Source of the DNA: a virus
IMG/VR virus record: IMGVR_UViG_3300046009_000538
Location: 1 to 36,304 of that record
DNA length: 36,304 nucleotides
Direction: 5' to 3' (one strand)
Below, in pieces: positions 16,663-25,464 of the stretch. Position 1 is the first letter of the stretch, and the number at the start of each line of letters is the position of its first letter. Below the pieces are notes generated by a model, which searched no databases, was not told the DNA's origin, and saw nothing but the letters and a program-made list of their open reading frames with translations. A program made the translations under genes and the position numbers.

Positions 16663-17357
16663 GTAACTATACACAAAGCACTAATTTTGCAACCAAAGAT
16701 GCTCTTAGCTCTGGTGATCCTCTAAAGATTGTCAAGGGTACTGAGATCAACACTGAGTTTGTCAACATTGCTGTTGCTATTGCGACCAAGGCTGATTTAG
16801 CATCGCCTACATTTACTGGTACACCAGCAGCGCCTACAGCGTCTAGTGGAACAAACACTACTCAATTGGCGACTACTGCTTTTGTTACAGCGGCAGTAAC
16901 AGCTTCTTTGGCTGCTGTTTACCCTGTAGGTTCTATTTACATCAATGCGGGTGTTTCTACTAACCCCGCTACTTTGCTAGGCTTTGGTACTTGGACAGCA
17001 TTTGGTGCGGGTCGAGTCATGGTTGGCCTCAATGCAAGTGACGCATTGTTTGATACTTTGGAAGAAACTGGTGGTAGCAAAGACGCTATTGTCGTAACTC
17101 ACGCACACACAACTTCAACAACAGTTACTGACCCACAACACCAACACGCAGCATCTTCTGGAAATTTCCTTACAGAAACAGGCTCTGGCTCTTATGCCTA
17201 TGGTGGGGCTGGCGCTAACATAAGTGTCGTTACTAATACTGCAAACGCATCTACTGGAATTAGTGTTTCAACAACAATTAACACTAGTGGTGATCCTGGC
17301 ACTAACGCTAACCTTCAACCATACATTACTGTGGCGATGTGGAAGCGTACAGCATGA
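16659..17357 (+). CDS. Short tail fibre with collar domain and His motifs
   Basis: This 232-residue protein has an N-terminal adaptor-like part and a fibre repeat KADLASPTFTGTPAAPTA (44-61). A phage tail-collar domain follows (about 88-145: YPVGSIYINAGVSTNP, GFGTWTAFGAGRV). The C-terminal part has HAH (148-150) and HQH (161-163), the kind of His-X-His motif that holds iron in trimeric T4 gp12-type fibre tips. It is probably a second receptor-binding protein beside the S74 fibre. The stop overlaps the start of the cupin gene. Confidence 0.82.
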   Translation: MSNYTQSTNFATKDALSSGDPLKIVKGTEINTEFVNIAVAIATKADLASPTFTGTPAAPTASSGTNTTQLATTAFVTAAVTASLAAVYPVGSIYINAGVSTNPATLLGFGTWTAFGAGRVMVGLNASDALFDTLEETGGSKDAIVVTHAHTTSTTVTDPQHQHAASSGNFLTETGSGSYAYGGAGANISVVTNTANASTGISVSTTINTSGDPGTNANLQPYITVAMWKRTA

Positions 17358-17647
17358 TTACGCATCACTTCAGTGATGGTTTGTATGCCAAGGAAGCCTT
17401 ATTTGAGGCGGGTACAGCCATTCTGAAGCATACCCATGACTTTAGCCATTTGTCTATCTTAGCTAAAGGTAAGGTTGCGGTGATGAAGGGTGATGAGGTA
17501 GAAGTTATTGAAGCGCCAGCGTGTGTTGAGATTAAGGCTGGTTTAACACATGGTGTTAAGGCTTTGACAGATTGTGTTTGGTTTTGTATTCATGCCACTG
17601 ACGAGAAAGACCCGTCAAAAGTGGACAATATTTTGATTGGAGTTTGA
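17354..17647 (+). CDS. Cupin-like small protein
   Basis: I start this 97-residue protein at 17354, where ATGA overlaps the fibre stop, rather than at the upstream ATG inside the fibre gene. The first cupin-like motif is KHTHDFSHLSILAKGKV (H26, H28, H32), the second is EIKAGLTHGVKAL (H66), matching a single-domain cupin with histidine metal ligands. Similar proteins accompany fibre genes in aquatic podoviruses. No substrate can be inferred. Confidence 0.75.
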   Translation: MITHHFSDGLYAKEALFEAGTAILKHTHDFSHLSILAKGKVAVMKGDEVEVIEAPACVEIKAGLTHGVKALTDCVWFCIHATDEKDPSKVDNILIGV

Positions 17648-17648
17648 T

Positions 17649-18701
17649 ATGCCTATTTCAGCAGCCTTAATTGGTGGTGGCGCTTCTCTGTTGGGAGGCT
17701 TATTTGGTGGTCGTTCTGCTAGACGAGCCGCACAGACACAAGCAGATGCACAAAGAGAGGCGGCAAGATTAGCCGCTGAAGAAGCTAGATTTCGTCCTGT
17801 TGGTGTAACCACACGTTTTGGTTCATCTCAGTTTACGACTGATCCAACAACAGGTCGTGTAACAGGTGCTGGCTATACGCTAAGTCCTGAGATGAAGGCC
17901 ATGCAAGACCGCTTCTTGGGTCTAGCAGGTCAAGGTCTAACTCAAGCAGAGGGCGCTCAAGCACAGTTTGCTCCACTACAAGGTGCGGCACAAGGTTTGT
18001 TTGGTCTTGGTCAACAGTATCTTGCTCAGTCTCCTCAAGAGGCGGCACAGCAGTACATGGCTGGTCAACAGAATCTGTTAGCGCCTAGTCGTGAAAGACA
18101 GATGGCTCAACTACAAAACCAACTATTCCAAACAGGTCGTGGTGGTTTGGCAGTAGGAGCTACTGGTGCTAGACCAAGTGGTGCGGCAGGTCTTGGTGCG
18201 GCTAATCCTGAGATGGAAGCCTACTACAACGCTATTGCTCAACAAGATGCAGGTTTAGCGGCTCAAGCAATGCAAGCTGGACAACAGCAAGTTGCCTTTG
18301 GTGCGGGATTGTTTGGCACTGGTGGTAATTTGTTAAACCAAGGTTATCAAGGTCAAGCAGCGGCTCTTACGCCTTACCAAGCCTATTTGTCTGGTGCTAC
18401 TGGTATAGAGAATCTTGGACAACAGCCTTTGGAGATGGGTGCGGCTTTGGGTGGTCGTAATGCTAATCCAACAGGTGCTAATGCTTTGTTCCAAGGTGGA
18501 ATGGGTTCTGCTCAAACAATGTTTGGTGCTAATGCCTATAACCCGTTTGCCACAGCATTGATTGGTGCATCACAGAATCCTGCTCTTATGAGAGCGGCAG
18601 GTAATCGCGCACAAGCGGCATTCTCACAGACAGGAATGGGAGGTTCAGGGTTTGGAACTGGTTTTGCTTATGGCAATCAAGACTTTGGCGGCTACTTTTA
18701 A
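17649..18701 (+). CDS. Internal virion protein candidate 1
   Basis: I choose the start at 17649 (MPISAALIGGG), preceded by TTGGAG, giving 350 residues. The N-terminus is a glycine-rich hydrophobic segment (ALIGGGASLLGGLFGG, residues 6-21) that could insert in a membrane. It is followed by an Ala/Gln-rich helix (AAQTQADAQREAARLAAEEA) and Gly/Gln-rich repeats. Size, composition and order match the smallest of the three ejection proteins of podoviruses (compare T7 gp14). The role is inferred from these traits. Confidence 0.7.
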   Translation: MPISAALIGGGASLLGGLFGGRSARRAAQTQADAQREAARLAAEEARFRPVGVTTRFGSSQFTTDPTTGRVTGAGYTLSPEMKAMQDRFLGLAGQGLTQAEGAQAQFAPLQGAAQGLFGLGQQYLAQSPQEAAQQYMAGQQNLLAPSRERQMAQLQNQLFQTGRGGLAVGATGARPSGAAGLGAANPEMEAYYNAIAQQDAGLAAQAMQAGQQQVAFGAGLFGTGGNLLNQGYQGQAAALTPYQAYLSGATGIENLGQQPLEMGAALGGRNANPTGANALFQGGMGSAQTMFGANAYNPFATALIGASQNPALMRAAGNRAQAAFSQTGMGGSGFGTGFAYGNQDFGGYF

Positions 18702-18711
18702 GGAATAAATC

Positions 18712-19965
18712 ATGGCAGACATCGTTCCATCTTTATTTGGTTTAACACCCGAAATGTATCAGCAAAGCCAACAGGCTAGAGCTGATCAACAAGCACTTCA
18801 ATATGCACAACTAAGTCCCTTCCAACAGGCTAACTATGCCGTTGGTCGTGGCGCTAATATACTTGGTGGCGCTATTGGTCGTGGTTTAGGTGGTGAAGAC
18901 CCTGAACTAGCCCGTATTACCATGCGTCAACAGATTTCAGGACAGATTAACTATGCTGATCCTGCATCTATTGCTAAAGGTGTGGAGATGTTGCAACAGG
19001 CTGGTGATGGACAAGGCGCAATGATGCTTGCGGATGTCTATCGTAAGGCAGAGAGCGAAAGCGCATTGGCGGCACAGCGTAAAGCTGCGGCTAATCGTGA
19101 GCGTCAACAAGCAACGCCAGAAAAACTTTTGATTTCCGACAGAATTGCAGACTTGAACGCTCAATTAGATCTCTTAACTCAACAGCCACAATCCCCAGAT
19201 CGTGATGCACAAATAAACCTAACAACTAGAAGGCTTGAGGCTATTGAAAAACAAATTGAAAAACCTGAAAAACCTGAAAATAAAACTGAGATTCAAAGAT
19301 TACAAGAATATGCTGCAACATTGCCAGCAGGTTCTCCACTGTTAGCACAAGTACAAGCAGTTATTAAGGCTAAATCAGAACCAGCAGGTACTAAGATTAC
19401 CAATGTATTGCCTGGTCAACCAGTTCCTACAAAAGATTGGATGGACTTCACTCAAAAGGTTTTAAGTGGTGATCCAATAATGCAACGCACATCTACGATT
19501 ATTTCCGATGCTCCGAGTGCTATTGAGATTATTAGAAATTCAAAAGATAATGATTTTGCCGCTGCTTCTTTACCAACGTCAATAGCATTGTTGACTGGTC
19601 AAGGAAAGAATATGTCAAATGCTGACGTAGATCGGTTTGCCAGAACTGGTGGCCTTGATGATCGATTGGCACAAGATGCTGTTAAATTCTTTACTGGTCG
19701 TACTACACAGGTTAAAAAAGACCAAGCAGAGAGGTTTGCAGTTGCTCTTTATCGTGGCGCATTGATAGAACGCAAGAAAAAATTACAAACTTCTGCTGAA
19801 GAATTTGGTTATACAGAATCTCCAAATTACAAAACTGCATTAAGAAATATTGACGATCAACTTGCTCAATTTAAACTTGTTAAAAAAGGTGATACTACGC
19901 CAACATCAACAACTCAAAGTGATGATGCTCTGGTAAATAAGTATTTACCTAAGGAGAAAAAGTAA
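18712..19965 (+). CDS. Internal virion protein candidate 2
   Basis: This 417-residue protein sits second in the trio of putative ejection proteins. It is mostly helical, with Gln/Ala-rich stretches (YQQSQQARADQQALQYAQL near the start) and a glycine-rich hinge (GRGANILGGAIGRGLGG). A charged coiled-coil-like centre (roughly 115-205) follows. No enzymatic motif was found. The stop TAA overlaps the next start (TAATG). Confidence 0.68.
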   Translation: MADIVPSLFGLTPEMYQQSQQARADQQALQYAQLSPFQQANYAVGRGANILGGAIGRGLGGEDPELARITMRQQISGQINYADPASIAKGVEMLQQAGDGQGAMMLADVYRKAESESALAAQRKAAANRERQQATPEKLLISDRIADLNAQLDLLTQQPQSPDRDAQINLTTRRLEAIEKQIEKPEKPENKTEIQRLQEYAATLPAGSPLLAQVQAVIKAKSEPAGTKITNVLPGQPVPTKDWMDFTQKVLSGDPIMQRTSTIISDAPSAIEIIRNSKDNDFAAASLPTSIALLTGQGKNMSNADVDRFARTGGLDDRLAQDAVKFFTGRTTQVKKDQAERFAVALYRGALIERKKKLQTSAEEFGYTESPNYKTALRNIDDQLAQFKLVKKGDTTPTSTTQSDDALVNKYLPKEKK

Positions 19966-22715
19966 TGGCAACTTATGAACAAGTTATAGAAGCATTGCGT
20001 AGAGCAGATGCCGAAGGAAATGTTGAGGATGCTCAAAAACTAGCTGAAATAGCTACACGACTGCGACCACAAGGTGCTGGTGGTGGTAGGGGTCTTATGG
20101 GTGGCCCAACAGCTCAAGGCAGAGCTAGAGCCGCTATGGGTACAGGTGAGTTATTGATCGAAACTATAAAAAAAGGTGTAACTCAACCTTTTGCAAGAGC
20201 CACAGCAGGTTCTGCCATGCAACAAGGTACATTTGCTGGTGCATTTCCAACACAGCCAGAATTAGAAAGCATTACAACTGAGAGTGTCCAACGTGGAATG
20301 GGTGTTGACACAAACATTCGACCTACAACAACAGCTCAAAAATATGGTATGGCGGCTGTTGAAGGTTTTGTTGATCCTACCAACCTAATTGGTTTGCCAG
20401 TTACTACAGCAGGACGCTTGGCTCTTGGAGTTGGTTCTGCTATGGCAGGTGTCGGTGGTGAATTTGGTGGAGAAGTTGGTAAGCAAGTAGGTGGAGTGCC
20501 TGGTCAAGTAACAGGTGGTATTCTGTTTGCTTTGCTTTCAGGCGCTGGCGCTACCAAAGGTGTTGGTTTAATGGCTGAAGCCAAGAATAGAGTAAATCTA
20601 AAAGATTTTAATGTTGAAGATTTAGCTGGTGTAGAAGGAAACTCTAGGGCTAAAGATTTAATTGAAAAAGCATTGGCTGCTGATCCAAACCTTAAAAATC
20701 GTTTAGAAGACATCAAGAAAAAGATTGCTTTTGTTGGTGGTCAGCCTGATATTTTGGCTGTAGGTGGTGTTGAAAATAGAGTTTTTCGAGCAAGTTTAGA
20801 AAATTTAGCTAGTAAAGATCAAAAATTTGCTGGTGATTTAGATTCAATTTATAAAGATTTGCAAACTGCGGTTCGCGCTAAAGCTGCTGAGTTGTTTCCG
20901 CAACCTAGTATTGAGATGCCAAAAGCCTCAACGCAAATTGGTAAAGTTGAAATTGACTATACAAAAAGACTTCAAACCCTTGCTGACCAACAAGCAAAAC
21001 TTACACAGTCGCTTAATCTTGCAGGAAATATCTCTCCTGTTGATCTTGGAAAACCAATTCAAAATATTGTTTTGGCACAAGAAGCGGCTGCTCGAAATGC
21101 TTTATCCCCAGAGTATGAAAGTATAAAAAAGCAAGCCTCACAATTAGGCGCTCTTTTACCTGCTAATGAAACTCAAGCCTTATTAAACACGGCTAAAGAT
21201 TTGTTTATGCAAGACCCTTGGGGTCGTCAATCCGATCTATTAAAACTTGTCCAGAAGCAATCTGGTGAGTTTTCACGCATGAGAAAACAAGGACAAGTAG
21301 ATACAACTCTACCATCAGTTCCTGGTCAAGCGCCTCCAGTTGATTTAACTGTTGGTATGGACATAACAAGCCTTGACTCATTAAAGCGTAGGGTAGCTGC
21401 TGACATTCGTACTGTTAAAAATGATGCTACTAAAGATAAGTTGATCCTTTTGCAACAACGAGTTGATGAGGCTCTTAATAGAGTTCAAAATGCTAATGGC
21501 GACATCAATGTTAATTTCAGAGGTGAGAAAACAACATTTGGTAACGCTATGTCGCAACTTGATTTGGATTACTACAACAAAGTTGGTATTCCATTTAAGG
21601 ATGCTGATGCTATTCAAAAGATTGGCTCTCAAGAGTACGCAGAACGAATTGCACCTCAATTGGCAAGTAGTCCAACAGCAATGAGTCAGTTTTTAAAAGT
21701 TTCTGGTGATGAAGGTATGTCATTAGCTGAAAAAGCAGTGATGTCAAAGCTATACAACTCGTCTTTGGATAAAGATGGTTTTATTGATCCAGCCAAACTA
21801 AATGCTTTGCTTACAAAGACAAGCAACAATGGCGGTTATAGCGATATTCTTACGCAATTGCCAAATCTTAAAACAAGACTTGATGATGCAGTTAATAGGG
21901 CAAATGTTCTTTCTTCAGAAAGAGTTGCACTAGATGACTCAGCAAAAGCAGAAAGAATCAGAATTGGTGATTCATTCTTGGCAAACTATGAAACTGGTGG
22001 TGTCGATGCAATTACTAATCGTATGCTTGGCTCTACGGGAAAGGGTTATCAAGCTAAGTTCTTTAATGATTTAAAGAAATTATCTCCTGATGATCAAACT
22101 AACACTACTTTAGCTGTTCAAAACGCTTTAGTTACAAAGATGTTAGACAACAAAGACCCGTTTTCTTATTTGGAAAAGAATAAAGATACGTTTATTCGTT
22201 TGTTTGGTAAACAACATTACGATAATTTGGCCTCATTAGCTGATGTACAACGATTGGCAACAAAAGTAAATGTAGATCGTCTTCCTGTAGATCAAGCGGC
22301 TATTAAAGAAATGTCTGCTTTGCAACGTGCAATGGGAGGAGTTGATCCAAAACAAATCTCTGCTATTTTGGTAAATCAAATCTCTAGTGTGTTTAATAAA
22401 GGATTTAGGATTGCTGCTGCCATTGGTCAAGGAAATATTGATCAAGCAACAAAAGATGCTCACAGAAGGTTATTCATGGATAAAGGTGGTTTGGATGGTG
22501 TAATTAAGTCATCTACTCGTCTGATTAACAAAAAAGGTAAAGAAGTAGAGTTGGCAGATTTCATCAAGCCTAGTGATTTATCTAATTTGGCAAACTCATT
22601 TGGTATGTCTATATTGAGAACAGGCTATTTAGGTGGTCAAACCGCACTTTCACCAAGTGAAGTTATGTCACAAGAGCCTGAGTCTTTTTACGAATATACG
22701 CCAATGGGCAGGTAA
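19965..22715 (+). CDS. Large internal virion / DNA-ejection protein candidate
   Basis: At 916 residues this is the longest of the three presumed ejection proteins. The N-terminal 40 residues form a TPR-like helical pair (IEALRRADAEGNVEDAQKLA). Glycine-rich hydrophobic stretches (about 150-200, GVGSAMAGVGGEFGGEVG) could cross a membrane. The remaining two-thirds are long charged helices. I looked for a lytic transglycosylase or peptidase motif and saw none, unlike T7 gp16. Proteins of this shape are thought to form a conduit for DNA across the cell envelope. Confidence 0.7.
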   Translation: MATYEQVIEALRRADAEGNVEDAQKLAEIATRLRPQGAGGGRGLMGGPTAQGRARAAMGTGELLIETIKKGVTQPFARATAGSAMQQGTFAGAFPTQPELESITTESVQRGMGVDTNIRPTTTAQKYGMAAVEGFVDPTNLIGLPVTTAGRLALGVGSAMAGVGGEFGGEVGKQVGGVPGQVTGGILFALLSGAGATKGVGLMAEAKNRVNLKDFNVEDLAGVEGNSRAKDLIEKALAADPNLKNRLEDIKKKIAFVGGQPDILAVGGVENRVFRASLENLASKDQKFAGDLDSIYKDLQTAVRAKAAELFPQPSIEMPKASTQIGKVEIDYTKRLQTLADQQAKLTQSLNLAGNISPVDLGKPIQNIVLAQEAAARNALSPEYESIKKQASQLGALLPANETQALLNTAKDLFMQDPWGRQSDLLKLVQKQSGEFSRMRKQGQVDTTLPSVPGQAPPVDLTVGMDITSLDSLKRRVAADIRTVKNDATKDKLILLQQRVDEALNRVQNANGDINVNFRGEKTTFGNAMSQLDLDYYNKVGIPFKDADAIQKIGSQEYAERIAPQLASSPTAMSQFLKVSGDEGMSLAEKAVMSKLYNSSLDKDGFIDPAKLNALLTKTSNNGGYSDILTQLPNLKTRLDDAVNRANVLSSERVALDDSAKAERIRIGDSFLANYETGGVDAITNRMLGSTGKGYQAKFFNDLKKLSPDDQTNTTLAVQNALVTKMLDNKDPFSYLEKNKDTFIRLFGKQHYDNLASLADVQRLATKVNVDRLPVDQAAIKEMSALQRAMGGVDPKQISAILVNQISSVFNKGFRIAAAIGQGNIDQATKDAHRRLFMDKGGLDGVIKSSTRLINKKGKEVELADFIKPSDLSNLANSFGMSILRTGYLGGQTALSPSEVMSQEPESFYEYTPMGR

Positions 22716-22805
22716 ATGAAAGATTGGACTATAGCAATTGCCGTAGTCCTTCTTCTTTGTTTTGTAATTTTTTGTAGTTATATTGTTGTTTGGGCATTCC
22801 CGTGA
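22716..22805 (+). CDS. Micro-membrane protein
   Basis: This 29-residue ORF starts at the base after the upstream stop. After MKDWT, residues 6-28 are one continuous hydrophobic segment (IAIAVVLLLCFVIFCSYIVV). The stop overlaps a GTG start of the next small gene (GTGA), arguing that both are translated. It may be a holin-like or accessory lysis peptide. Confidence 0.5.
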   Translation: MKDWTIAIAVVLLLCFVIFCSYIVVWAFP

Positions 22806-22936
22806 TCGCCTTACTTTTGGCGGCAACCATAGAATACCGATGTATTAAATGGACTTGGACAGGCGATGTTTACAACCGAAGGGTTGTTTGCCTGAAGTGG
22901 GAGAGAAAGAATGATCGATCCGATAAGCGCACTTAA
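22802..22936 (+). CDS. Small conserved phage protein, GTG start
   Basis: This 44-residue protein starts at a GTG that overlaps the previous stop. It is short-hydrophobic at first (IALLLAATIEYRCIKW), then WTWTGDVYNRRVVCLKW, a pattern I have seen in small proteins of aquatic podoviruses near internal virion and lysis genes. It overlaps the start of the next gene by 26 bases. The function is unknown. Confidence 0.6.
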   Translation: MIALLLAATIEYRCIKWTWTGDVYNRRVVCLKWERKNDRSDKRT

Positions 22937-23405
22937 TGGCCTACAAAGCGCCATTTCGATGGTTAAGAAGGCTAGTAAGGTAGCCACAGAATTAGGTTCT
23001 CTTGCCCCAATGATTGGCAAGATGTTTGATGCAAAGAGCCAGGCAACGAAGGCTATGCTTCAAGCAAAGAGGGAGAAGAAAGGCTCGAACATGGGTGCTG
23101 CTCTACAGATTGAGATGGCACTAGAGCAAGCCAGAGCCTTTGAGGAAGAGTTAAAGATGTTGTTCATGCAGACAGGAAAGATTGATGTCTGGAACAAGAT
23201 CAAAGCCCGTCAAGCAGAGATGGACTTGGAGGATGCCAAAGAGATTAGTGCCTTAAAGAAAGCTGAGAAGGAAGCCAAGGCCAAAGACGCTGAGATGCAA
23301 GAGATAGCCATGATTATTGGTGGTATTGCTTTTGTTCTACTTCTTGTCTTTATTGGTATAAATGAGTTGATGAGCTTATGTCCAAAGGGCGGTTGTGGTA
23401 GATGA
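22911..23405 (+). CDS. Coiled-coil protein with C-terminal membrane segment
   Basis: This 164-residue protein is helical and charged through most of its length (about 20-130), with KKAEKEAKAKDAEMQEIAM before one transmembrane segment (about 134-152: IIGGIAFVLLLVFIGI) and a short Cys-containing tail (CPKGGCGR). AGAAAGA lies before the start. It follows the internal virion genes, so it could be a small virion core protein or part of the lysis group. The family is not identified. Confidence 0.7.
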   Translation: MIDPISALNGLQSAISMVKKASKVATELGSLAPMIGKMFDAKSQATKAMLQAKREKKGSNMGAALQIEMALEQARAFEEELKMLFMQTGKIDVWNKIKARQAEMDLEDAKEISALKKAEKEAKAKDAEMQEIAMIIGGIAFVLLLVFIGINELMSLCPKGGCGR

Positions 23406-23551
23406 ACGAGTACCAGAAGCAATTCGACTTGTTTTGCAGGGTGTTCTGCTATGGGTGTATTGCTTGGTGGTTTTTAGGATTCTTGAGGTTCTTGCCTGAT
23501 GACTTGTCTAACAAGATTGTTAACCTTTTACTTGGAAAGATTGGGTTATGA
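23402..23551 (+). CDS. Small membrane-associated protein
   Basis: This 49-residue ORF is framed by ATGA overlaps at both ends. The N-terminus is polar (MNEYQKQFDLFCR). Residues 14-30 are aromatic and hydrophobic (VFCYGCIAWWFLGFLRF), which suits a membrane or interface helix. A similar small protein order occurs in other podoviral lysis regions. No function is assigned. Confidence 0.55.
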   Translation: MNEYQKQFDLFCRVFCYGCIAWWFLGFLRFLPDDLSNKIVNLLLGKIGL

Positions 23552-23718
23552 AAATTACCACTTATCAAGAGAACGCTAAGATGCTATGGGAGGCTCATAG
23601 AGTGATCCACCAACAGAATATGCAAAGGTTGGCAGAGCTGAATCGTCAATGCCAAGAGCAACAAAAAGCCAAAGAGATCAAGACTCAATGGGTTAAGGCC
23701 GTGGATGTGATGGCATGA
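23548..23718 (+). CDS. Small helical protein
   Basis: This 56-residue ORF is coupled by ATGA overlaps on both sides. It is a single amphipathic, Gln/Lys-rich helix (MLWEAHRVIHQQNMQRLAEL; CQEQQKAKEIKTQWVKAV). It could oligomerise as a coiled coil. I do not recognise the family. The neighbourhood suggests a lysis accessory. Confidence 0.55.
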   Translation: MKITTYQENAKMLWEAHRVIHQQNMQRLAELNRQCQEQQKAKEIKTQWVKAVDVMA

Positions 23719-23921
23719 GATATATCTTTTTGATATCACTATTGTTCTTAACTGGATGTGAAGACCGCTACAGGTACTTCTGCCAAAACCCTGAGAACTT
23801 TGTCCATCCTAGTTGCCAAAAGCCCAAGTGCTTGTTTACCCAGACTTGCCCTGAGTATTTAGTAGCCCCTATTCTTGAAAAAAAGGTTAACGATGTCCAA
23901 GAACCAAAGACCAACAATTGA
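23715..23921 (+). CDS. Small lipoprotein
   Basis: This 68-residue protein has a lipoprotein signal peptide: MRYIFLISLLFLTGC ends in a lipobox with C15 as the lipid-modified residue. The mature part is Cys-rich (C23, C34, C39, C45) with CEDRYRYFC and TCPEYLVAP, a pattern common in small phage lipoproteins near spanins. It should sit at the outer membrane. It may aid lysis or block superinfection; neither is shown by the sequence. Confidence 0.75.
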   Translation: MRYIFLISLLFLTGCEDRYRYFCQNPENFVHPSCQKPKCLFTQTCPEYLVAPILEKKVNDVQEPKTNN

Positions 23922-24387
23922 AGAAGTAGAAACCTATGTATGGGGATTTGTGGTCGTTATGGTCACATTGATTCTTTGCTTTATTGTTATTGCTTTGCTC
24001 TACTCTGTCACTTTTGTGACTCAGCCTATCAAGAGTATGGCCCCGATAGATATGGCCTACACCAAGATGCTCAACGACATTGTTCTGTTGATTGTGGGTG
24101 GTATCGGTGGAGTTATCGGTAAGAAGGGTGTAGGAACGGCTTTAAACGCCATCCAAGGCACTCCTAGTCCTACCCCTAGCCCTACACCGCCTCCAACACC
24201 CGTATCGCCTCCTGTGGCTTCTAATACTTGGACATCAACAGGATCAGCACCTAACTGGTTGAACTTTAAGAATCCTGATTTAGATGAGTCTTGGACACCT
24301 CCTCCTCCCCCGACTACTCCTCCTGATTTGCTAGAAGCAGACCATGAGCGTGAGCAGTTGGCTATGGCTCGTAAAGAGGTGGGCTAA
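23893..24387 (+). CDS. Holin candidate (two-span membrane protein)
   Basis: I prefer the ATG at 23893 (164 residues) over an upstream TTG at 23875. A polar N-terminus leads to two hydrophobic segments (VWGFVVVMVTLILCFIVIAL and IVLLIVGGIGGVIG). A proline/threonine-rich tail (PSPTPSPTPPPTPVSPP) follows, then a charged C-terminus. Two membrane spans next to spanins and endolysin make it the best holin candidate, though it is longer than most holins because of the tail. It overlaps the lipoprotein gene by 29 bases and touches the spanin gene. Confidence 0.6.
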   Translation: MSKNQRPTIEEVETYVWGFVVVMVTLILCFIVIALLYSVTFVTQPIKSMAPIDMAYTKMLNDIVLLIVGGIGGVIGKKGVGTALNAIQGTPSPTPSPTPPPTPVSPPVASNTWTSTGSAPNWLNFKNPDLDESWTPPPPPTTPPDLLEADHEREQLAMARKEVG

Positions 24388-24884
24388 TGTTTGGCATACC
24401 ATTACCTTGGGTTCTGGTGGTTCTTTGTATAACCTTGTTTGGAACTTACAGAGGTGGATACCACTTTGGTTGGTCAGACAGAGACAAAGAGATGCAGATT
24501 GAGATTGCTCGCAAGAATGAGGAATCTCGTCAAACTGAACAGAAACTTAACGAACAATTAAACGCTACTGCTGGTAAACTTTTGGAGGTTAACGATGTTG
24601 TCAACAAAAAACAAAGTGCTTTGGATGCTGCCATTCGTGCTGGTAGGGTGCGGCTCAACACCACAAGTTGTATACACCCCACCAAAGATTCCCCCGTTGC
24701 CACCACAGATACAAAAGCAACCAGTGAACCTGACAGACAGGCTGACACAGCTTCTGATGCCGACAGAGCAACCCTCCAAGCCATCGCAGAAATAGTGGCT
24801 CAAGGTGATCGGAATACTGCTGCACTCAATGCGTGTGTGGATTCGTACAATCAGATGAGAGATTTGCTAAATGGTAACAAGTGA
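24387..24884 (+). CDS. Inner-membrane spanin (Rz-like)
   Basis: This 165-residue protein has an N-terminal membrane anchor (about 4-21, IPLPWVLVVLCITLFG) followed by a long charged coiled-coil (about 34-80: DKEMQIEIARKNEESRQTEQ). That is the layout of an i-spanin, which joins the outer-membrane partner to fuse the two membranes in the last lysis step. A second reading frame inside it codes the partner. The gene overlaps the endolysin start by 14 bases. Confidence 0.82.
   Translation: MFGIPLPWVLVVLCITLFGTYRGGYHFGWSDRDKEMQIEIARKNEESRQTEQKLNEQLNATAGKLLEVNDVVNKKQSALDAAIRAGRVRLNTTSCIHPTKDSPVATTDTKATSEPDRQADTASDADRATLQAIAEIVAQGDRNTAALNACVDSYNQMRDLLNGNK
24595..24795 (+). CDS. Outer-membrane spanin lipoprotein (Rz1-like), nested
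   Basis: This 66-residue protein lies entirely within the i-spanin gene in the +1 frame. It has a basic N-region, a hydrophobic core and a lipobox (LWMLPFVLVGC, C19), then a proline-rich mature part (YTPPKIPPLPPQIQKQP), all traits of Rz1 o-spanins. The nested arrangement copies lambda Rz/Rz1. I count it as real, not as a shadow, because signal peptide and proline region are both in the right order. Confidence 0.85.
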   Translation: MLSTKNKVLWMLPFVLVGCGSTPQVVYTPPKIPPLPPQIQKQPVNLTDRLTQLLMPTEQPSKPSQK

Positions 24885-25464
24885 ACAACTTAAACAGCTT
24901 CATATCGGCCCTGAGTGGTTAGATGGTTTAAATGCCACTTTTGAGCGTTTTGACATTATGAATCCCCTTAGAAAAGCGGCTTTCATTGGTCAATGTGGGC
25001 ATGAATGTGGGAACTTCAAAATACTTGAAGAAAATTTGATGTATAGGGCAGAGGCTTTACAGAAGTTATGGCCTAGAAGGTTTGATGCCGCCAAAGCACA
25101 GATGTGCGCTCGCAATCCTAAGTTGATTGCCAATACTGTTTACTCTAGTCGAATGGGAAACAGGGATGAGGCTTCTGGTGATGGGTATCGGTTTAGAGGT
25201 CGTGGGTGTATTCAATTGACAGGACACGCCAATTATTACCATGCTGGTCAGGCTTTAGGGGTGGATTTTGTGATGAATCCTGATCTTGTGGCAACCCCAA
25301 TGTATGCCGCACTAACTGCAGGATGGTTCTGGGACACCCATAAGCTAAACCAATACGCTGATACCAAAGACTACAAGACCATGACCAAAAAGATCAATGG
25401 TGGATTTATTGGTTTGGCAGACAGAGAAAAGCACATTGCCCATGCTCTCTCTGTCCTTGGTTAA
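24871..25464 (+). CDS. Endolysin, glycoside hydrolase family 19
   Basis: This 197-residue single-domain enzyme has the GH19 chitinase-like lysozyme fold. FIGQCGHECGNF (38-49) includes the catalytic Glu45 and EEN follows (53-55), then NTVYSSRMGN and YRFRGRGCIQLTGHANY (about 107-123), the substrate-groove motif. It cleaves peptidoglycan glycan chains. No signal peptide or cell-wall binding domain is seen, so it needs a holin. The stop overlaps the stop of the convergent leftward gene (25461-25464). Confidence 0.92.
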   Translation: MVTSEQLKQLHIGPEWLDGLNATFERFDIMNPLRKAAFIGQCGHECGNFKILEENLMYRAEALQKLWPRRFDAAKAQMCARNPKLIANTVYSSRMGNRDEASGDGYRFRGRGCIQLTGHANYYHAGQALGVDFVMNPDLVATPMYAALTAGWFWDTHKLNQYADTKDYKTMTKKINGGFIGLADREKHIAHALSVLG

